Assembly (NCBI RefSeq): GCF_009653635.1 | Contig: NZ_PPFD01000005.1 | Span: 372,001-436,000, forward strand | Direction of reading: 5' to 3' | DNA length: 64,000 nt | Source of the DNA: Endozoicomonas sp. OPT23 | GTDB lineage: Bacteria; Pseudomonadota; Gammaproteobacteria; Pseudomonadales; Endozoicomonadaceae | Shown: one piece after another, positions 59,274 through 64,000 of the stretch | Layout of the letters: every line of letters begins with the position of its first letter | How positions within the stretch are numbered: position 1 is the first letter of the stretch | The notes under the pieces: model-generated | Told to the model about the DNA's origin: nothing | Seen by the model: the letters and a program-made list of their open reading frames with translations, nothing else | Databases searched by the model: none | Made by a program: the position numbers and the translations under genes

Positions 59274-60098
59274 TCAGCTATCTCTATCCAGTACAGCGAT
59301 ATAGCTGTCCAGACGGTGCTCTTCCATATCGTTCATGGCAGATTCAAGCAGCCTGACCAGTGGTGCATACTCTTTCAGTCTGTGCCATAAACGCGCAAAC
59401 CAGCAAGGTTGATAATCTTCCAGAATTTCACCGGCATCAGTAATCCTTTCCAGATGACCGATATGCCTGTAACCCATTCTTCGGGGCGGTAGCTCAGCTA
59501 CCATATCGCCTTCATTCACAACGCGATAAATAGCATTACTGACCACAGGCTTTAGTTTCTGTGCAAAAGCTTTATTGCCGACTCTAGGTTGAGCGAAAGT
59601 ATAAGTAGCCGCTATTGTCAGTTCAGGGTTTTCATCACTGAGCCTCGCTGCAGTAAGAACAGCCAACGCACCACCAAGGCTGTGTCCGGTAATCCAGACA
59701 GATTGATTGCTGGTTCTGTGACACTCAATCAACTCCATCAGTTGCTGCCAGACAGAGTCCAGTGCCACCAAAAAGCCTTCATGAACCTGAGCTTTGCCAT
59801 CGCCTGACTGCCAGGGTAAAAAACCAATTTTTAAATTACTGAGCCAATCATCCAGCAGCTCTTCGGTACCTCTGAAAGCAATGACGAGATGATCATCAGT
59901 GGATGCAATATATCCCTGGGTATGCGTTTGAGTGTCTTCAAAGAAAAAGCGATCACAGGTTTTATAACCGCTGTTTTTAAGTTCTTCAGAAATGAGATCT
60001 TCATTTGCATAGGCCAGATCAGACAATCTGGCCATCAACAACGCATGAGCTCTGCAAAAGCCTCCTGCTGAGGTATCCAGTACTCCGCTATCCATCAT
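59274..60098 (-). CDS. Class 3 lipase
   Basis: A 274-residue alpha/beta-hydrolase of the fungal-type (class 3) lipase family. Nucleophile Ser140 in ITGHSLGGAL, Asp198 in NEGDMVAELPP and His212 in YRHIGH are consistent with a triad; FRGTEELLDDWLSNL is the oxyanion-hole region. There is no signal peptide. The stop is 2 bp from the start of the RibD-type deaminase. The substrate could be triglyceride or phospholipid. Confidence 0.9.
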   Translation of the reverse strand: MMDSGVLDTSAGGFCRAHALLMARLSDLAYANEDLISEELKNSGYKTCDRFFFEDTQTHTQGYIASTDDHLVIAFRGTEELLDDWLSNLKIGFLPWQSGDGKAQVHEGFLVALDSVWQQLMELIECHRTSNQSVWITGHSLGGALAVLTAARLSDENPELTIAATYTFAQPRVGNKAFAQKLKPVVSNAIYRVVNEGDMVAELPPRRMGYRHIGHLERITDAGEILEDYQPCWFARLWHRLKEYAPLVRLLESAMNDMEEHRLDSYIAVLDRDS

Positions 60099-60122
60099 TG
60101 TTATTATTCTTTTTTGACAGCA

Positions 60123-60821
60123 TCACCAGGTGTGCTGAGTACCATGCCAAGTCAGGAACTGACCACTCTGTTCGAGAGACAGGTTTTCTAACAGCCTCAT
60201 CATGCCTTTGACACTTTCATCCACAGAAATGTCTGCATCCTTTCCGCCCATATCGGTCTGAACCCAGCCCGGAAGCACGGGGCAGACAATAATATGTTCT
60301 TTAGCCAGCTGAATAGCCAGTGTCTGCATGACCTTGTTAAGAGCTGCCTTTGAGCTTCTGTAGGCATAAAAGCCTTCACCATTACTGTTCAGTGCGCCCA
60401 TCTGACTGGACATGGCAATCACTCGCGGTCGGTCAGACATTCGCAAATTTGGTAACAAGCGGGTAGTCAGTTCAAAGGGAGCAATAGTATTTACGCGCAG
60501 AAGTTTCAGCCAGAGATTTACTTCCATATTATCGATATCCTGAGCAGGTGCTCCCATCACTCCCGCATTATTAACAAGAATATCGACAGGCTGCTCGTCC
60601 ATCGCCTTGATAAAGGAATCGACGGAATGAGGGTCGTCTACTTCCAGCGGCAGCACAGTAAGTGAACCACTGCCGGCTAACTGATACAGCTCTTCAGCAT
60701 CATCCGGCTGACGACAGGTGGCGATCACCTTATAACCGCTATTCAACATCTGACGGACAAATTCCAACCCCAGACCACGGTTGGCTCCAGTAATAACAGC
60801 AGTCTCTTTTATTGTTGGCAT
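60123..60821 (-). CDS. Short-chain dehydrogenase, C-factor/CsgA-like
   Basis: A 232-residue SDR. It has TGANRGLGLEFVRQ (cofactor), LVNNAGVMGAP, the catalytic Ser in SSQMGAL and YRSSKAALNKV, and PGWVQTDMGG. This is the CsgA/C-factor-like group of small classical SDRs. Its substrate is unknown. It is 24 bp from the lipase gene in the same direction and probably cotranscribed with it. Confidence 0.9.
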   Translation of the reverse strand: MPTIKETAVITGANRGLGLEFVRQMLNSGYKVIATCRQPDDAEELYQLAGSGSLTVLPLEVDDPHSVDSFIKAMDEQPVDILVNNAGVMGAPAQDIDNMEVNLWLKLLRVNTIAPFELTTRLLPNLRMSDRPRVIAMSSQMGALNSNGEGFYAYRSSKAALNKVMQTLAIQLAKEHIIVCPVLPGWVQTDMGGKDADISVDESVKGMMRLLENLSLEQSGQFLTWHGTQHTW

Positions 60822-60944
60822 TTCAGACTTATTCCAGACCAGGCTTGTTTCCTGCGAACTTTACGATATAGAAAGAACTAATGGAATCTTTCTGACTCAA
60901 TCATTACCCCCTGTGACCAGCACTCCGGAATTAAGGGGCTTACA

Positions 60945-61400
60945 TTAATATTCCAACCGCATGACATGCTGAGGCCCGGCAAGCCCACCAAGGTATAACT
61001 TGTCAGTATCCTCAAACCCTCCCTTTTCGTAGCATCTGATGGCCGGGATATTCTTGCAGTTAACCGTAAGAGCCATTGCACTAAACGAGCAGTAGTTCTC
61101 CTGAAGGTAGTCTTTAAAAAGCATAACAGCTTTAAGTCCGTAGCCTCGGCCCTGAAAATTCTTATCGATAAAGAAAGACCTTAAACCAAGATCCTGTTCA
61201 GACAGGTTATCCATCTTCTTATGGAAACCAAGATCTATATTAAAAAAACCCACAACATCATTTTCATCACAGATGATATGAAAGTGATCATCAATACCAC
61301 CGGCAGCAAGAATATCCTCTATTCTGCCTACAAAGGGTAGCTGCTCTTCAATGACAGACAACTGTCTTATGGCTTTACTGTCTTTGGACTGAACTTTCAT
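60945..61400 (-). CDS. GNAT acetyltransferase
   Basis: A 151-residue GNAT protein. The acetyl-CoA loop is LGLRSFFIDKNFQGRGYGLKAV, followed by MALTVNCKNIPAIRCYEKGGF. I used the ATG at 61400; the longer frame adds four residues. Its target is unknown. It overlaps the reading frame region of the divergent glycosyltransferase only if the latter began upstream, which I do not favour. Confidence 0.88.
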   Translation of the reverse strand: MKVQSKDSKAIRQLSVIEEQLPFVGRIEDILAAGGIDDHFHIICDENDVVGFFNIDLGFHKKMDNLSEQDLGLRSFFIDKNFQGRGYGLKAVMLFKDYLQENYCSFSAMALTVNCKNIPAIRCYEKGGFEDTDKLYLGGLAGPQHVMRLEY

Positions 61401-61530
61401 GATTGTCAGCATACTTATTTTTATCTACCCGGCAAAAACACTACTGTATGTGTACTTGGAAAAACGTGCCGATTATATTTTATCCACAACAGGTACTCCA
61501 ACAGTTTCAGTTGCGTCTAGACTGCTAGCC

Positions 61531-63024
61531 ATGAAATTGGACAACAAACCTGCAACCATCAATATGGCATTCCGTGTACTTAATGTCTGGAAAGAAAACG
61601 GTTACCTGCTTCATATAATTATTGCCCTCTCTCTTCTGTTAAATACAGTCATCGCAATGAATGCACCACTGATGCATTATGAAGCTCACTACGGGCTTTA
61701 TGGCCGCTTTCCGGCGTTAAGTTATGTTGATCACCCACCCATGGTTGGCTGGTTGCAATACCTTGCATTGCTGTTTTCAAAAACTGATTTTGCTTTACGA
61801 ATCGCTCCCTTGTTGTTGGTAACAGCAAGCCAATATCTTATTGCACGAATAGCCTGCCGATTGTTTATCGATAAAACAGGCTGGCTTGGGATTGTTTCTG
61901 TTCTTTTACTGCAAGGCACTGCTATTTTTCGCCTTACCTTCACCATGTCTCCGGAGCTGCCCTTTCTTTTGACTGGCTTATTGGTATTTTACAGTTACCT
62001 GCAGATACTGGAGCACGACCGATTAAAAGACTGGTTACTGCTTGGAACTTGTCTGGGGGTGGCTGGATTAAGTAAATATACAGCGGTTACTTTAATTCCG
62101 TCGGTTCTGCTGGTATTGAGCTTACACTTCAGGCTCCAACTATTTTTCAAACCAGGCCTGTGGCTTTCTGCTTTAGTGGCAATAGTATTAATTACTCCCG
62201 TTGTTATCTGGAATCTTGAACATGACTGGGCCTCTTTTGCATTTCAGAGCAGTTATCAATTCAATGCCAAACCGGATCCGTTTACAGGGCTTTCCAGCGC
62301 AATACTCCAACAGGTTGGTGCTTATTCCCCCCTGCTGTTCATTGCAACAATAACTGCACCCCGTACTTTATGGCAGCAAGGACAACAATCTGCCGTTATC
62401 AGAGCCCTGGCTTTTACCCTGCCCATTTTTTTACTCTTCACTGTGCTTTCCATTTCCGGGAGATCATCCTCACACTGGACACTATTAGCCTGGGTTTTAT
62501 CAGCACCAATGGCCGCCTGTTGGTTACTCTCTCAATGGTCGATGAACCGGGTAAAAGTGCTGACCTGGTTTTCAGGTACACTTTCTATTCTTACAATCAT
62601 TGCAAGCCTGCTGATCATCTGGCCTGGCAACCATTTGCTGTTTAACAAAAATCCTCTGGCGCAGCTGACAGGCTGGCCAGAAGCATCTGCTCGCGCGCAG
62701 ACGCTATACAGAGAATACGCTCCTGAGAGCATGCAGGGAAAGGCCTGGATTTTTGTCAGAAACTGGCATTACGGCGGGCTGCTGGGGTGGTATAACAGCA
62801 ATCTAAGTATTGTTAATCCTGAAAAGCAAAGTGCTTACCAGCTATGGTATGGGCAACCGTCAGTGCAATCAGCCGGTATTCTGGTCATAGCCAAAAGAAA
62901 AGCTGTAGAGCCGAATGCAACCCTGGAAGGTTTCCAGTGCAAGCCTGTTAGTCAGTACCTTGCCTCACGTTCAGACAAGGTCGTTAACTACTTTTATTTT
63001 TACTACTGCACCAGTTATGACTGA
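61531..63024 (+). CDS. ArnT-like glycosyltransferase, family GT39/83
   Basis: A 497-residue polytopic membrane glycosyltransferase using a polyprenyl-phosphate sugar donor. I chose the ATG at 61531; the frame is open back to 61399 but the upstream part is not family-like. Features are EAHYGLYGRFPALSYVDHPPM (the loop with the catalytic acidic residue), PELPFLLTGLLVFYSYL, GLSKYTAV, and 11 or so hydrophobic segments, then a periplasmic C-terminal part. It probably modifies LPS or a membrane glycan. Its stop overlaps that of the convergent VOC gene by 10 bp. Confidence 0.88.
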   Translation: MKLDNKPATINMAFRVLNVWKENGYLLHIIIALSLLLNTVIAMNAPLMHYEAHYGLYGRFPALSYVDHPPMVGWLQYLALLFSKTDFALRIAPLLLVTASQYLIARIACRLFIDKTGWLGIVSVLLLQGTAIFRLTFTMSPELPFLLTGLLVFYSYLQILEHDRLKDWLLLGTCLGVAGLSKYTAVTLIPSVLLVLSLHFRLQLFFKPGLWLSALVAIVLITPVVIWNLEHDWASFAFQSSYQFNAKPDPFTGLSSAILQQVGAYSPLLFIATITAPRTLWQQGQQSAVIRALAFTLPIFLLFTVLSISGRSSSHWTLLAWVLSAPMAACWLLSQWSMNRVKVLTWFSGTLSILTIIASLLIIWPGNHLLFNKNPLAQLTGWPEASARAQTLYREYAPESMQGKAWIFVRNWHYGGLLGWYNSNLSIVNPEKQSAYQLWYGQPSVQSAGILVIAKRKAVEPNATLEGFQCKPVSQYLASRSDKVVNYFYFYYCTSYD

Positions 63025-63386
63025 TCGAGAAAATTAACTTCCAGCTGATTGCCCGCAGGATCAAAGAAAAAAATCTGAGTCATACCCATGTCTGCCAGAT
63101 ACTTTTTCTCAAACCCAATAGATCGCTCTTCGAGAGTGGCCAGAAACTGCTGTGAACCTTCCATACGGAAGGCAATATGATCAAGATAACCGGGACGGTC
63201 CTGCTCATAATGCTTATTACTGATCGTCAGGTGAATAATGGCCTGTTCATGCTTATACAGCCAATAACCTCTGCTCTTAAAACTTGCTCTCTCGCCCACA
63301 GACATACCGAAGAGATCACAATAAAACCCCTTAACAACCTCTATCACCTGCTCCGGGGCACTGATATTGAAGTGATCAAACTGCAT
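63015..63386 (-). CDS. VOC-family (glyoxalase-like) protein
   Basis: A 123-residue single-domain vicinal-oxygen-chelate protein with FDHFNISAP, YCDLFGMSVGER, YLDHIAFRM and MTQIFFFDPAGNQLEVNF, which includes the paired metal-binding His/Glu positions. Its substrate is unknown. It is not a recognised steroid enzyme. It is 370 bp from the next gene. Confidence 0.88.
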   Translation of the reverse strand: MQFDHFNISAPEQVIEVVKGFYCDLFGMSVGERASFKSRGYWLYKHEQAIIHLTISNKHYEQDRPGYLDHIAFRMEGSQQFLATLEERSIGFEKKYLADMGMTQIFFFDPAGNQLEVNFLDQS

Positions 63387-63756
63387 ACAACTTACATCCT
63401 GTTCAGTTATCTGTTCTGCACATTTTTATTGGTCGAATGGTATCACGAACGCGAAAGCCTCAAGAGCAACAACGAATTTTTTTAAACTGTTAATCAATAA
63501 CTTTTGTCACTGTTTAAGGATTAGCCGTATTGATGCTTTCGTGTCGCATGTTACCATTTTTTACCAGAACCAATTGTTATTTTAACCTGACTTTTATCAA
63601 GTGAATCACCACAAAAACAGAAACAAACACTGTTCCGGGATATTCACTTGAAGCAGGCTGCCGGGGGCATGGATCCTCCGTTATCCATAATGGCTGTGGA
63701 CATGGGCAGAGAGCTAAGTCAGAGGCAATCCTAATTCATACTTTGAGGTAGTAATC
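63387..63756. promoter_or_regulatory. Leader region with possible structured RNA
   Basis: The first half has no gene. From 63598 the sequence can fold: CAAGTGAAT (63598-63606) with ATTCACTTG (63642-63650), 9 bp, then ATGGAT-CCTCCGTT-ATCCAT (63669-63688), then a purine-rich tract ending in GAGGTAG, the ribosome binding site of the last gene. AATGGCTG...CAGAGAG in the 3' half recalls the yybP-ykoY manganese riboswitch, but the 5' consensus is not evident. Confidence 0.4.
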
Positions 63757-64000
63757 ATGGAAACTGCTCTGATCGAAATCTTCGGCTATTCCTTCACCGG
63801 CACCGAAGTCATTGGCCATATGGCATCCGTTATGGTGGCTATCTCCCTGATGATGAAAAACATCGTCTGGTTACGCTGCCTTAACTTTGTCGGCTGTTCA
63901 TTCTTTGTTGCTTACGGCATTGCCATTAACGCAACACCAGTTGCCAGCATGAACGCCTTTGTTGCCTGCATCAATGTTTACTATCTGGTGAAGATGTATC
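63757..64000 (+). CDS. YgjV-family inner-membrane protein, 3' end beyond window
   Basis: About 81 N-terminal residues are visible before the window ends in an open frame. GAGGTAG precedes the ATG. The protein starts with METALIEIFGYSFTGTEVIG and has hydrophobic helices around residues 19-33, 38-56 and 62-79 (LRCLNFVGCSFFVAYGIAI). The run VGCSFFVAYGIAINATPVAS resembles YgjV-type membrane proteins of unknown function. It is preceded by the possibly structured leader. Confidence 0.8.
   Translation, partial: METALIEIFGYSFTGTEVIGHMASVMVAISLMMKNIVWLRCLNFVGCSFFVAYGIAINATPVASMNAFVACINVYYLVKMY

Noticed and set aside
1-64000. tRNA, rRNA genes or an origin of replication
   Set aside because: I looked for cloverleaf-like arms, conserved rRNA words and DnaA-box clusters and saw none I could support by eye.

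Overview
The window looks like chromosome from a marine gammaproteobacterium of the Oceanospirillales, most likely Endozoicomonas or a close relative. This rests on the gene style (CysND, LpoB, CstA-type and YgjV-type neighbours), moderate GC with AT-rich islands, many secreted orphan proteins of the kind seen in animal symbionts, and decayed insertion sequences. The genus is an inference; no rRNA or other phylogenetic marker is present, and I saw no tRNA, CRISPR array or intact mobile element.

The dominant theme is steroid breakdown. Four minus-strand operons and one divergent gene carry homologues of the actinobacterial cholesterol genes for ring B/A opening and for C/D-ring (HIP) degradation. 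S1 (11421 to 7896) has a nitronate monooxygenase-like protein and a two-subunit acyl-CoA dehydrogenase. S2 (36969 to 29676) has an enoyl-CoA hydratase, IpdC, EchA20, a second acyl-CoA dehydrogenase pair (one subunit FadE30-like), a FadA6-like thiolase and an SDR. S3 (42312 to 39530) is HsaC-IpdA-IpdB. S4 (54861 to 49741) is HsaB, a KshB-like reductase, FadD3 and a GMC oxidoreductase, with hsaA divergent at 55341. A P450, an aldehyde dehydrogenase and glutathione transferases lie among them. KshA, KstD and HsaD are not in the window. The promoter regions of S2, S3 and S4/hsaA share an imperfect palindrome, CATCGTC-N6-GACTAA, with a weaker version before S1; I read this as the operator of one cluster regulator, perhaps the TetR protein at 2322.

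Between these blocks: the left edge holds cysDN (sulfate activation) and the tetR gene, then a disturbed zone (2925-7895) with two diverged paralogous secreted proteins, a fragment of a second tetR copy, and a PP2C phosphatase fossil abutting an IS1182-like transposase fossil. At 13114-17849 lies a four-gene envelope module (COG3014 lipoprotein, LpoB, DUF6844-like protein, CsgG-like protein). At 42646-46111 a CHASE2-only membrane protein is coupled to a small periplasmic protein and an M48 lipoprotein metalloprotease, followed by a CstA-family transporter. The right end (56567-64000) is ordinary housekeeping: acetyltransferases, Ogt, a RibD-type deaminase, a class 3 lipase, SDR, an ArnT-like glycosyltransferase, a VOC protein and a truncated YgjV-like gene.

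Two short repeat families sit in the gaps. Family A is about 80-94 bp (five copies), with a 13-15 bp GC-rich central hairpin inside imperfect terminal repeats. Family B is about 95 bp (two copies, both in steroid operons), with two small hairpins inside a long outer inverted repeat; it resembles the TwoAYGGAY class of structured elements.
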